Translations under genes and position numbers: made by a program | Assembly: GCA_023548195.1 (NCBI GenBank) | Contig: JAJHZJ010000751.1 | Location: forward strand, 372,001 to 436,000 | Direction of reading: 5' to 3' | Origin: Bettongia penicillata ogilbyi | Lineage: Eukaryota > Chordata > Mammalia > Diprotodontia > Potoroidae | Length of the DNA stretch: 64,000 nt | Notes under the pieces: model-generated | The model's database searches: none | Told to the model about the DNA's origin: nothing | What the model saw: only the letters and a program-made list of their open reading frames with translations | Shown: in pieces, positions 10,165 to 20,879 of the stretch | Layout of the letters: each line of letters begins with the position of its first letter | Position numbering within the stretch: position 1 is the first letter of the stretch

Positions 10165-10460
10165 ATTTATTATTTAATACTTAAAATTATTAAATGCCTC
10201 CATGTCTTATACATTGGGGATGCATAGACAAAAGTGAAACAATCCCTGTTCTCTAAAATCTTAGACTATTTTTAAGACAATATAATATAAAAATAGATAA
10301 GAATAAAGCAAAGAGTTTGAGTCAGTAGATAGAATGAAAAATTTGGTAGGGTAAGGCAATTGAACAAGGAAAACTTCATCAGTGAAGTTAGGGGTGGAGT
10401 GATGAAAACATCAATTACATTATGCAATTCATCCTGATATCTTCTGGGGGAAAAAACATC
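10165..10460 (-). repeat. LINE L2, antisense 3' part
   Basis: 'aaatgcctccatgtcttata', 'cattggggatgcatagacaaa' and 'aatccctgttctctaaaatct' fit the antisense L2 tail. The rest is diverged. Confidence 0.55.
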
Positions 10461-10464
10461 TCAA

Positions 10465-12495
10465 TGGAATAAATACAATGGAGGTATAAACTAAACGTGA
10501 AAAAAGCATAAACAGATATGCTTAATCAAGCATCCAAAAGTTTAGAGTATAGCCAAAATATCCCTGATCAATTTTGAACTCCTTGAAATGTCAAGTCCAA
10601 TTTAGAATTCAATTCATGAACTTTAATGATGGCGGCACAGAGCAATATATTCAGGTTGGTTGACACTTGGTCCTGCCCTTTAAATCTTATATAAAATAGT
10701 GATCCAGGGATTATGCCAACATAGAAGTGAACCATTCTAGTCAAGCCCTGGAAAAGCAATCACTCTTTCTCTTTTCTTTTTGGGAGGGGGAAGGAGAGCA
10801 AATCAGAGAAGCCTCTCAGTCATGCTCTTTTTCTCAGTTTCATCCATTAGCTAACAGAACCTTTGAATTTGAGAATGCTAAAGGATTTGTACTTTTTACC
10901 AATTTCCTAGAAGTATCCTTATATAATATCCAATATTATTTATATCAGGAGAAAACAATATGCATAAATTGAGGAAAGTATCTAAATGGATAAATTGTGC
11001 TAAGCCTAAGAGGAGCTTGTTAGCACCCTTTAAAATGAGGAGATGATTTCCAGAAACCAGAGGATATAGTCACTCCTGCTACATGACCTCTTTAGGCTTG
11101 AATCCACTTTTATATGGATTCTTATAAACTAGTTGAAGAAAGTGTCACAGTCTTTTAAAGGGAAGTTCTCAATAATGTTTCTTGTTATGCCAACTTATTA
11201 AACACTCTTTTCTAAGATAAATAAATAAATATGGCTGGCTAGTTTACTTCTATTGATAATTGTGACTGGAAGTACACTGGTAGGGGATCCTGAATCATTA
11301 GCTTTAAAGAAGATGCTCCAACTTCTCAGGATTTCCCTGAAGGGTGATATGATAACTATTTTCTAGGGATTCATCTGACAGTAGGAGTCCAGGTTGCGAG
11401 AGTATCCCCAGAGTACATGCTACACCATAACATCTAAATCACCCAAATGGAGACAGGAAAGAAGAGGGAGTGAGGAGGCACTGCTATTTATGGAAACTAC
11501 TTGATTTATTCTCAAGGTAACACCACTCTCTCTGATGTTTCTTCAATATTCAGTGTTGTTCCACCTAAACAATGATAATGGTGAAAAAATATCAGGGGTC
11601 AAATAAAACTATGTTCATGACATTTACCTCTTATAGATAGAGCCTCCATTACAATAAAAAATAATCTTCAATATTTCTGCAAATTTTTTCGTTCTGTGAA
11701 GTCAGGTGCCCAGTCAATGGTTACCAGTTTTTGCTACCCAAGAGGCAAAATCTTGTGCATAACTTTAAAAAACATTTTAATTACTTTTTTAACTGATCCT
11801 TTTTCCCATTTCTTACATCAGGCAATTAAAAACATGTTCTGTCTCCTGGCAAGGTGAATAAAAATTAAATATTCATTTAAATAATCTCTACACTTATGCT
11901 CAACAATCCAAATCTAAAATATTATTAATGTGTTAAATTATTAAAATAAATCACACGACTAAAACTCTCAGCTTGTAAAAGTCACCAAGGTAAGTCATGG
12001 CAGCTTCAGTGTCATTTAATATTCCAATATATAAATTGGATAGAAAATACAATTTTATTATGTGCAGCTGATTGTTTCAGAGAGGAGAGACCTATGACAA
12101 CATCAAAGTATTGTTTCATTAGCCAATTTTTAAACCGTATACTTCATAAACTTCTCACAGAAGAAATATGCACTCAAGTGGCAGCATTAGAGCATCCATT
12201 TACATTTCTCTTTTGTCCAGGTACTATTTTGTTATTATTGTTTTGGTCAGAACCTGTCCTTTAGTTGATGGAAGGAATCCTTGTAGAAACATGGTCCACT
12301 AATCCATGTTTCCCACTTAGATTTTATGTTCTCTGTATTCTCATCATCCTACAAAAGCACATTAACATTCAAGTTTATACTTTCTCAGTATCCCCACTTC
12401 CCCTGTATTCCCTCTGTCTCTCTGATGGATGAGATGGAAGATAGACAGTTAATAGTTACACCTAGATCCTTAAATTAAAGAGGGCACACAAGCCA
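10465..12495. other. Unique sequence, nothing recognised
   Basis: About 2 kb of AT-rich DNA without a clear repeat, coding exon or RNA gene. Confidence 0.45.
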
Positions 12496-12499
12496 GCCA

Positions 12500-12725
12500 T
12501 TCTGTCATTTCCCACCTGGCTATACCATTCTGGACTTCATTATGTCCCTGCACTTTTACCACCACCACTGCCACCACTCCTTTGAACTTCCTTTCATTTA
12601 TCTTTTTTCATTAGATTGTGAGCTCTTTAGGGACAGGGACTATCTTTTATCTTTCTTTGAATCCTTAGCACAGTGCCTGACACATATTGTTCAATTAATA
12701 AATATTGGTTCACTGGCTGACTGAT
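12500..12725 (+). repeat. LINE L2, 3' end
   Basis: 'attagattgtgagctcttta', 'gggacagggactat', 'cttagcacagtgcctgacac' and 'ttaataaatattggttca' form the diagnostic L2 3' end. Confidence 0.9.
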
Positions 12726-12754
12726 TAGTTCAGCTATAACTTAAAGGATGAGAG

Positions 12755-12955
12755 GAGTACAGATTTAAAGCTAGAAGGGACCTCAGAGATAATTCAGTTC
12801 AGCCCCCTCATTTTACAGATGAGAAAACTGAAACCCAGAGAGGTTATATGAATTAAGGTCACACAGTTAGTAACAAGAAGAGATAGGATGAAAAACCAAT
12901 TCTTCCTGAATCCAAGTCTAGTTTTCTATCAACCACACCATAGTTCCTGAAGCTT
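12755..12955 (+). repeat. MIR/L3-type ancient repeat
   Basis: 'taaagctagaagggacctca', 'ccctcattttacagatgag', 'aaactgaaacccagagaggt' and 'ggtcacacagttagtaac' occur in the expected order. Confidence 0.8.
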
Positions 12956-13239
12956 TTTTCAGTCTTTCCACTTCTTGGCTTTCAGTAACTCTTTCTCTGC
13001 TATAGTCCTCTTCTACTTTTATGTAGTGGGAATAGGAAATAAATTCTAAAGTTTATCATGCATATACAAATGAAAAATTAAATAGATTAACCTGTTTAGT
13101 ACAACAATAGTTTTTAACCAAATATTGTCATCCTCCTTTGTTATCTTCTCCTCATACCTAGGAGTATATTTAACTCAAGCTGGGAACTCCTGCACTATAC
13201 CACTTTATATACCACTATACCCTATGACTTAAGACTTCT

Positions 13240-13350
13240 GGTCTTAGCTGCTGTAGAATTAAGAAACTGTGACTTGCCTAGAGTAATACAGAAAGTCTGC
13301 TTCAGAGGGAAGATTTGAATTTAGATCATCCTCACCTCAAGGCCATCTCT
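13240..13350 (+). repeat. MIR-type fragment
   Basis: 'gacttgcctagagtaataca' and 'gaagatttgaatttagatca' match the tail of the previous repeat class. Confidence 0.45.
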
Positions 13351-13354
13351 CTTT

Positions 13355-15398
13355 TTTTCTAAGTCATTAAACTTTTCATCACCTGCTTAACTATTTGATA
13401 CTTTATTAGATACATGGAGAGCTAGCATATTTCCTAGTGACTCCAGTAAGAGTGTCCACTACATCCATGGTATGCTTAATGACAGAATTACCCAAGAAGA
13501 AAAAGAAAACAATAAAACAAGAAGGCTAGGAAGAGCCAAACTAAATATCTGGATCACAGAAGAGTTTCTTCAGATTCTTCCAATAAACCAGTCAATGGCA
13601 TTTATTGAGATTTTGCTTAATGCTGATTTTTTACTTACGCTATCAAAAGGCCTCAGGATACTCATCAAAAAACATAGTTTCAATGATTATAACATTTATA
13701 AGGAATTCAAAAATTCATGGTAGTGAGAAACAAGAAAAAAAAATCCTTAACATTCATTTGTAAGTCTGCACTGGCTGCTGAAACTGGGATACTGAGAAGG
13801 AGGTGGGCTGGCTGGCTGACTCTGTCTTCTCTGCACTGTCTCCCCCAAACTATTGCACTTTAATAAATGATCACATTTGAAAATGTAAATGCACTTCTCT
13901 CAAGGAAAGGATCAAAAAGGACTCGTGTTTAATTCATGTTATGAATATGCTTTTCAGCTCAAATATTCTTTCAAGATGTTTTCCTAGTGAAATCCATATA
14001 TCACCTCTACATAAACATATGAGGAGTGAGTGTGAAAAACTCTGCCTGAGAAGCGTGACATGTTGCCGATCTTTTAATGAAAATCTCCCAAAGGCATCAG
14101 GAAGAAGCATTGCCCTGTGTGGAGAGAGACTGGAATTAATGAACACCTCTCCCACACCTCATTTATAGAGTTACGCCAGGCAGCTTAAATTCCTCATCTG
14201 TCACTTACAATTTAGACATATTGAAATGTACTCGAGACTACAAAATACCCCTTTTCTTGTCTCTTTTTTCTTTTCTTCAGTTCCACAGCTGCTGAGTTTT
14301 TGTTTTGAAAACCATTGATTGGGCCTGACAAGAAAGTAAATCCCTACAAACAGGATGCATTTGAGACCTGATTGACAGAGTCTTCAAGTGTCCTGCTGGA
14401 CTCTTGTCTAAATGGATTCTAGGAATGATGGATGTCTGGAAGGAGAATTCCTTCTGACTGAGACCATTACTTACTTTAAAAAAATAAAGAAAAAAGAAAA
14501 AAAAGCACCCTCCACCTCTCACTGAGATGACCAAACTCTCGGTTGATTTCTGTTGATGAATAGGTCTTGGTGAGACCAGTAGTGAAGCTTATATGTTTTT
14601 CAGTTGTGTAAATAGCTCAGGACTGGTTTTCCAAAAGTCAATGTAAAATATAATAAGCATTTAAACTGCACTGGGACAAGGAATGAGAATCCTAGTCGTC
14701 AAGTTTGTTGAAATATGAAAAACCAAATGATTTATTTATAAGTATGGGAAATCATCGTTCTCACAGTGACTTCTATCTATCCACAACTTGGGTAGTTTTT
14801 AAAGGGAAAAAATACCAAGAGTAAAATCTCCAGACCCCTCTCATGCTATTGTCACCCAACACTTCAATGGCTATTTGGCTGCTTTATTTTTGTTGCTGTT
14901 GTCCATTTGTATAGTGGGAAAAAATCCCTATTGGAACTCGGAAAGACTAATAACTGAGAACAGACACTCTCCTGTCACAACTTAAGACAGTGTCTGCTTC
15001 ATAACTTTTTTCAAATTTGTCCCATTGGCTAAACTCACACTGGTTATTCAGAAGTATTAAGATTGTCCTTTGTTAAAACTGCCTGAAAATCTCATTTTTC
15101 TGTAAGATTATAATCCTATTCCTTGAGGATTTCACCTTGAATGACTCATCTTAATAGGTGCCTTTTTTGTGTGTGTTACTATTCCCTAGTAAAATGGTTA
15201 TTCACTCTATTCTCCTGGCCATGTGATTCTCCAAAACTCATTTTGAAGTATCCTAAAGACATAGATTTGCATGTTCTTTTGTGCCTCTGACCCATGTTTG
15301 GTATCCTACCCAATCAAAGAATTGTCAGCAGACAAGTTTGTCCGTAGGCTTTCCTTTCTTTGGTAGTACTTCCAGGAAGAGGGATGGAGGGAGAAATA
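13355..15398. other. Unique sequence; possible conserved non-coding blocks
   Basis: About 2 kb without a recognisable repeat and with fewer A/T runs than its surroundings (notably 13760-14170). No splice-bounded coding frame or RNA structure was found. Conservation with other mammals cannot be tested here. Confidence 0.4.
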
Positions 15399-15399
15399 A

Positions 15400-15502
15400 A
15401 TCTTTCTTAAGCTTTTATTATGTGTCAGCAAGTATACTAAGTACTTTGCTAATATCTATTTTGATACAATAACTCTGGAAAGTAGGGGCTATTCTTATCT
15501 GC
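15400..15502 (+). repeat. L3/MIR-type repeat, interrupted
   Basis: 'cttttattatgtgtcagcaa', 'agtactttgctaatatcta' and 'ggaaagtaggggctattctt' form the first half of an old repeat. It breaks off where the MAR1-like SINE begins. Confidence 0.55.
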
Positions 15503-15504
15503 GT

Positions 15505-15720
15505 TTTATTCAATCATTTTAATCTTGTGTGACTCTTTGTGATTCCATTTAGGCATTTCTTGGCAAAGATATTGGAGTGGTTTGCCATTTCCTTCTCCAG
15601 TTCATTTTACAGGGAAGGAAACTGAGACAAATGGGGTTAAGTGATTTATCCAAGGTCATACAGATAGTAAATATCTGAGGGTACATTTATACTCTAGTTT
15701 CTCTGACTCAGGGACCAGTA
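15505..15720 (+). repeat. MAR1-like SINE
   Basis: 'cttgtgtgactctttgtgat', 'ggtttgccatttccttctcc', 'agttcattttacagggaagg' and 'gttaagtgatttatccaagg' match the order seen at 1590-1815. Confidence 0.85.
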
Positions 15721-15724
15721 CTCT

Positions 15725-15938
15725 TAAACCTGAATGCCTCTAAGACTCTCTATCATATAATATCCTTCAGTGCATCCCACATTACCACAGCAAGTTAAAT
15801 TAGCAGAAAACTTGTCTCGTCTAATTCTGCAAAGAAATGAAGAACAAGTATGAGAAACAACTAACGACCTCAATTTTCCTTCCTGTTTTGAGCTCATAAA
15901 TGGGGTTATAAGACAGTGATCTCTACATATATCAATAA
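15725..15938. other. Unique sequence, nothing recognised
   Basis: No supported feature. Confidence 0.4.
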
Positions 15939-15939
15939 A

Positions 15940-16165
15940 CTAATAAAGAAATGTATTAAGCACATTATGTGCCAAGAAATGTGCTAGTTACTAAAAATTC
16001 ATAGCCAAAAAATTAAATCATTTCTGACCTCAAGGAGCTTACATTCTATTCAGAGTGAAAATTTGTATATTAAATAAGAATATGAAGAATAATTCTATAC
16101 ATAATAAAATCACAGTAAATATGAGATACAATGATTAAACACAAAGTAGTATAATAGGGAGAGAA
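15940..16165 (-). repeat. LINE L2, antisense 3' part
   Basis: 'aatgtattaagcacattatg', 'gaaatgtgctagttac' and 'tgacctcaaggagcttacat' are antisense L2 marks. Positions 16001-16065 recur, with only five differences, at 20119-20183. Confidence 0.75.
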
Positions 16166-16409
16166 ATCTGTCCATTTTTTTCAGACATTCTTATGAGGCT
16201 ATTTCTATTGCACCTACATGTGGAGATGTAGTGTCACAATATTTTTTCCTCTATATCTAATAATTTACATGACTATAAGAAATACAAAATTATAATTAGT
16301 AATTTTACTACACCTAGAGTATTTTGACTGGTTTTGAATCTTTTGACAAAGAGATATTTTAAGTCTGCCTATTAAGTGGAAATGTTTTTATACACGCTAA
16401 TGTGAATAG

Positions 16410-16422
16410 AAATGTATTTTCA
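16410..16422 (+). repeat. Probable left target-site duplication
   Basis: GAAATGTATTTTC before the element compares with GAAGTATATTTTC at 18644-18656 after it (11 of 13 bases). Confidence 0.5.
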
Positions 16423-16432
16423 GGGGGCGGAT

Positions 16433-16442
16433 CCAAGATGGT
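16433..16442 (+). promoter_or_regulatory. YY1-like site at HAL1 5' end
   Basis: CCAAGATGGT starts at about position +10 of the element, the same place as the YY1 site in human L1. This is the best preserved forward-strand copy in the window. Confidence 0.5.
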
Positions 16443-17188
16443 GGAATAGAAAAATACACATATGCAGGCTCTCCCCACACATCCATAAAATACCTGTAGA
16501 GAGGGACTCTCAACAAATTTTGGAGCAGCAGAAGAGGAGAACAACAGTGTGGAGGAGATTTCCAGCCAGGGTGACCTGAAAGGCCCACGGGAAAAGTCTG
16601 TTGCATCAGACGTGGAGCAAAGGCCAGCCCAGCCTTGGCTGGACTCTCTGCTAGTGAACAGCCCTTGGGGGCAGAACCTACAGTTGCAGAATTCCCAGTC
16701 ACAGCACCATCAGGTTCGCAGATCCCTCAACCTACAGGTGCAAAAGGTCAGTGACAGGGTTTTTTCAGCTGGCCAGGAAGGGAGAAGGGCTTTCCCATAG
16801 TTCCAGCCTTAGGCAGCATTGAACAGCCTGCAGCACTTCCCACAGCAGCAGGTATCCATTGTTGAATTGTAAAACCCCTGAGGGCATTGAGCAGTCCATT
16901 CTTACTTCAGCCCTGTGTAGAGGGCCTGGGGCAGCTGGTGTTTATCTCACACTGAATGGTGGCCCTGCTCCCACAACCTAACTGAATCTCAGCCCCCCTG
17001 TGCTGGCTTAGAGGAACTGGAGGCCAGGGTGCTGTAGAGAGGAAACTGCTAAGATTCTGGGCACAAAAACTCCCAGACCAGTGTACATGCTTTATTGTAT
17101 CACCTTGGAATAACTGAGATCTTACAGACTCCCAGAGTATACCCTACTCTTGATAAAGGACCCAAAAGTCAAGTAACTGGTTGGGAAA

Positions 17189-17680
17189 ATGCCCAAAAAA
17201 GGGGAAAAAATAAGACTATAGAAGGTTACTTTCTTGGTGAACAGATATCTTCTCCCATCCTTTCAGATGAGGAAGAAAAATGCCTACCATCAGGGAAAGA
17301 CATAAAAGCCAAGGCTTAGGTATCCCAAACATTCAAAATACATATTCAATGGTCTCAGGCCATGGAAGAGCTCAAAAAGGATTTTGAAAATCAAGTCAGA
17401 GAGGTGGAGGAAAAATTGGGAAGAAGAATGAGAGAGATGCAAGAAAAGCATGAAAAACGGTTCAATACCTTGCTAAAGGAGACCCAAAAAATGAAGAAAA
17501 CAATACCTTAAAAATAGGCTAACTCAATTGGCAAAAGAGGTTCAAAAAGCCAATGAGGAGAAGAATGCTTTAAAAAGCAGAATTAGCCAAATGGAAAAGG
17601 AGGTACCAAAGCTCACTGAAGAAAATGGTTCTTTAAAAATTAGAATGGATCACATGGAGGCTAATGACTTTATAAGAAGC
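17189..17680 (+). pseudogene. L1-type ORF1 remnant, coiled-coil half only
   Basis: ATG at 17189 begins MPKKGEK, and a frameshift within the first dozen codons moves the frame. The continuing text includes YFLGEQISSPILSDEEE (about 17227-17277), then a long heptad-like region including EEKLGRRMREMQEKHEK (about 17407-17460) and ISQMEKEVPKLTEENGSLK (about 17584-17640). It ends at the deletion point near 17675 without the RNA-binding domains. Several stops make it non-functional. Confidence 0.75.
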
Positions 17681-17689
17681 CATGCACAG

Positions 17690-17710
17690 ACACATACACA
17701 CACACAGAAG

Positions 17711-17762
<52 letters not shown>

Positions 17763-17812
17763 CAGAGAGACAGAGAGACAGAGAGACAGAGACAGAGACA
17801 GAAACAGAGATC
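17690..17812 (+). repeat. (CA)n then (GA)n/(GACA)n microsatellite
   Basis: A short CA run passes into GAGA and then GACAGA units. It lies in the element's 3'UTR where the other copies carry CA or TA tracts. Confidence 0.95.
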
Positions 17813-18659
17813 ATAGGGTAAGTTGAATAGGTTGGGATCATATCTTAAAAAAAGAAATTAAAGGATAAGAGAGAAATATATTGAGAGAAGAAAGGGAGAC
17901 ATGGAATGGGGCAAATTATCTCTCATAAAAGAGGCAAGTCAAAGACTTTTCAGTGGAGGGCAAAAGAGGGGAGGTGAAAGAAAAAACATGAAGTTTATTC
18001 TCATCACATTTGACTAAAGGAAGGAATAAAATGCACATTCTTTGTGGTATGAAAACCTATCTTACAATACAGGAAAGTGGGCGAGAAGGAGATAAGCAGG
18101 GTGGGGGGGATGATGGAAGGGAGGGCAATGTGAGGAGGGAACAATTAGAAGTCAACACTCTTGGGGAGGGACAGAGTAAAAAGAGAGAGCAGAAGAAATG
18201 TGGGGCAGAATAGGATGGAGGGAAATATAGTTAGTCTTATACAACATGGCTATTATGGAAATCATTTGCAAAACTACACAGATATAGCCTATATTGAATT
18301 GCTTGCCTTCCCAAAGAGGATGGGTGGGGAGGGAGGGAGGAAGAGAAGTTGGAACTCAAAGATTTAGGAACAACTGTTGAGTATTGTTCTTGCATACAAC
18401 TGGATAACAAGAAATACAGATAATAGGGTATAGAAAGTTATCTTGCCCTACAGGACAAACGAGAAGATGGGGATAAGGGAAAGAAGGGATGTTAGAAGGG
18501 AGGGCAGATTGATGATAGGGGTAATTAGAATACTTGGCATTTTGGGGTGGGGGGAGGAGAGAAATGAGGAGAAAATTTGGAAGCCAGAATTTTGTGGAAA
18601 TGAATGTTGAAAACTTAGATAAATAAATTTAAATACAAAAAATGAAGTATATTTTCCTA

Positions 18660-19478
18660 TTTTCTTAAATAAATAAAATAGGAAAAATTGAAATCACTGC
18701 CTTTAGGACAAGGCATCATGTTTTCATTCCACAATCCTGATCCAAAAGTGACTGATGACATTTTAAATGCTGTCCTACAAAAGGTACAATTAAGAGCTTC
18801 AATTTTAAGCTCAACATGGATGGTACTTAGGAAACTTATTCATAAATCATTCATACAAAACCTAAGTAATTTAGAATTGACATCTTTTGGACCTTAAAAA
18901 TCACAACTGCCACATCAATCAATAAAGACAGGGAATGCTTAGATTTATACAGAAAATTTTAAGGGATTTGAGTTGATAAAACTTTGTTTATTTACCTAAA
19001 GTTTCAACACACAGTACATATAAAGATCAGTATATAAGTGAACCAGCATGTAAAGGATGATTATAAATCACATGAAATATTGCTCCAAAAAATCCAATAA
19101 GACTTTGGTGAACACTAATGGTTAGAGATTAACGTACAAGTAATATCTGAAAGATTGTCTTATTATGTTCAATTTAACTGATCATGTCATCTTCTTCAGT
19201 TAGCAGAATTCTTTAGCAATTGTTGCCATAATGAAAAAGCACTTTACCAATTTTATTCCTCTGAATGTTAATCAGAATTGGATTTTAGTACAGGTTGACT
19301 GGAGCTATACCCCAGACACAAACATCTAAGGGACAAATACTTCCTTGGTTTCTTCCTCTGAGACTGTACTGAGTGCTCGAATAGCCCAATCTCTCATCTA
19401 CATAGAGATTTGTGTAATGAAGATTTCCATGACCGCCAAACTGCTCTTCCCAAATCCAGATTCCCATTGGGGCAAAAA
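18660..19478. other. Unique AT-rich sequence, nothing recognised
   Basis: No repeat or gene supported up to the left arm of the inverted repeat. Confidence 0.45.
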
Positions 19479-19570
19479 ATGATAATGATAATGATGATGA
19501 AATTAACCAGCATTTATAGAGAATTTTATGACTTGTAAAGCACTTTAAAAATATAAAATATGTGAAAAAA
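19479..19570 (+). repeat. Left arm of 92-bp inverted repeat
   Basis: Reverse-complement match to 20783-20874 at 91 of 92 positions. The arm contains ATGATAATGATAATGATGATG and a SINE-tail-like part with TTGTAAAGCACTTTAAAAAT. The spacer is 1212 bp. Confidence 0.95.
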
Positions 19571-19571
19571 G

Positions 19572-19811
19572 ATAAGCAGGTTTGGGGAGTCAAATAATCT
19601 TAGGTGCATGGACTCAATGCATTGAACTGTTTACTCAGGAAACATATTGTTTGCGAAGGAGATTCTTCACCTTCTTTTCTTCCTTTCTGCTATGCTTTTC
19701 CTCTTTATTTGGGTCTGAACTCCTGGGAGCAGAAACAATTAATAACCTTTAGGATCTCTCCTATTTCTAGGACTACAGTTTTTCAAGGTATTTTCTTCAT
19801 CTTAGATTTCA
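19572..19811. other. Unique sequence inside inverted-repeat loop
   Basis: No gene or named repeat recognised. Confidence 0.4.
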
Positions 19812-19911
19812 GTCATTGTTGAGTAATGCTGGACTATTCATGACCTCATTTGAGCTTTTCTTGGCAAAGGTACAGGAGTTGCTTCTTCAACTCATTTTAC
19901 AAATGAAGAAA
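19812..19911 (+). repeat. Truncated MAR1-like SINE
   Basis: 'cttttcttggcaaaggtaca', 'ggagttgcttcttcaactca' and 'ttttacaaatgaagaaac' match the middle of the MAR1-like SINE. It stops at the border of the HAL1 piece. Confidence 0.65.
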
Positions 19912-20119
19912 CACAAGAGTCAAGAGATGCATGAAAAGATAAACAGGAAAGAGAAATTATAAGGGACTTATGAAAACTGAACTGTTTATATTTCTACATG
20001 GAAAGATCATACTTGTAACTCTTGAGACTTTTCTCAGTATTTGAGTAGCTGGAGAAATTATATACATATAGACAGTTGGCACTGGGTGAGTTGAATAGGT
20101 AAGGATGATATCTAAAAAA
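19912..20119 (+). mobile_element. HAL1-like 3'UTR fragment with ORF1 end
   Basis: 'gataaacaggaaagagaaat', 'aagggacttatgaaaactga', 'tctacatggaaagatcat' and 'gggtgagttgaataggtaag' align with 58235-58445. It covers the same ORF1-to-3'UTR junction as the copies at 2108 and 57462. Confidence 0.8.
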
Positions 20120-20183
20120 TAGCCAGAAAATTAAATCATCTCTGACCTCAAGGAGCTTACATTCTATCCAGGGTGACAATTTG
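20119..20183 (-). repeat. L2 fragment, near-copy of 16001-16065
   Basis: Carries 'tgacctcaaggagcttacat' and shares the non-consensus lead-in ATAGCC.AAAATTAAATCA with 16001. There are five differences in 65 bases, far closer than unrelated L2 copies in this window. Confidence 0.7.
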
Positions 20184-20207
20184 GACCTCCTTTCCCATAT
20201 GACCAAT

Positions 20208-20280
20208 TCTGCTTTTACCAAATTCCAGAGCTCAAGTAGAAAATATTGCAAGGAGTCAGAAAGAAACAATCTGAGTATTG
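20208..20280 (+). pseudogene. L1-type ORF1 fragment (RRM region)
   Basis: 'accaaattccagagctcaag', 'agaaaatattgcaaggagtc' and 'agaaagaaacaatctgagta' align with 57924-57990 of the third HAL1 copy. Only about 70 bases remain. Confidence 0.7.
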
Positions 20281-20556
20281 AGGTCTTGAAGTCTGAAAAC
20301 TGCCACAGGTGTCCGAGATTTAGTCCCCCCAAGGCCTGTTCAGGTCCATGTACACGAGGGTGCCCCATGCTGTTCTTCTCCCAGTGTGGCTTGATAGACT
20401 CTTCCTGGCAACCTTCCAAGTTGTCTTGGGTTGGAGATTTGCTTCACTCCATCATTCTGTGGATTTTGCTGCTCCAGAATTTGTTTAGGTATCTGGCTGA
20501 GTTTGGGGGGAGAGCACTAGGGAGTCTGTGTTGTTACTATGCCATCTTGGATCCAG
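20281..20556 (-). mobile_element. L1/HAL1 5'UTR fragment, inverted
   Basis: On the minus strand it starts at 20556 with GGATCCAAGATGGCATAG. It then carries 'ctggagcagcaaaatccaca' and 'gagtgaagcaaatctccaac', matching the 5'UTR at 1127-860. It directly abuts a plus-strand ORF1 piece. Confidence 0.8.
20541..20550 (-). promoter_or_regulatory. YY1-like site in inverted 5'UTR fragment
   Basis: The minus strand reads CCAAGATGGC, a perfect copy of the L1 YY1 core, close to the fragment's 5' end. Confidence 0.5.
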
Positions 20557-20782
20557 CTGCCACCCCACTCATACTTTTTAATTACATCTTTGGACTTCCA
20601 AGTCACATTCCCTCTGCCCCACTAAATAGAGTACTTGGTTTTCAGGGATATTCTTCATCCTAACCCTTGCTACCTTCAAAATCCCTGGACATACCCTGTC
20701 TCAATCATTCACTGGAATGTTCATAACTTAACAAGTTTCTTCTACATACTGGCCTACTCATTTATTGGTTTGTTTGTGTTTA

Positions 20783-20874
20783 TTTTTTCACATATTTTAT
20801 ATTTTTAAAGTGCTTTACAAGTCATAAAATTCTCTATAAATGCTGGTTAATTTCATCATCGTTATCATTATCAT
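20783..20874 (-). repeat. Right arm of 92-bp inverted repeat
   Basis: Inverted copy of 19479-19570 with a single difference at 20861. Similarity stops sharply on both sides. Confidence 0.95.
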
Positions 20875-20879
20875 TATCA

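Larger units (their letters stand above)
16424..18643 (+). mobile_element. HAL1-like retroposon with internal ORF1 deletion
   Basis: The 5' end (GGCGGATCCAAGATGGTGG), a long 5'UTR to 17188, and the ORF1 start at 17189 are intact. ORF1 runs through the coiled coil to about 17675, then jumps straight into the 3'UTR dinucleotide tract. The RRM and C-terminal domains are missing. The 3'UTR is long and contains two 'GAAATACAGATAATAGGGTA...ATCTTGCCCTACAGGA' type segments and a terminal AGAAAATTTGGAAGCCAGAA motif. No ORF2 is present. Probable target-site duplications suggest both ends are native. The deletion could predate insertion or have followed it. Confidence 0.8.

Noticed and set aside
17528..17821. 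97-codon coiled-coil-like frame
   Set aside because: This is the ORF1 coiled coil of the HAL1-like element read on into its GA microsatellite, not an independent gene.
20181..20663. 160-codon frame on the plus strand and a 141-codon frame opposite
   Set aside because: Both run through the joined HAL1 fragments and their flanks, crossing the orientation switch at 20280. The openness is accidental and no domain is present.
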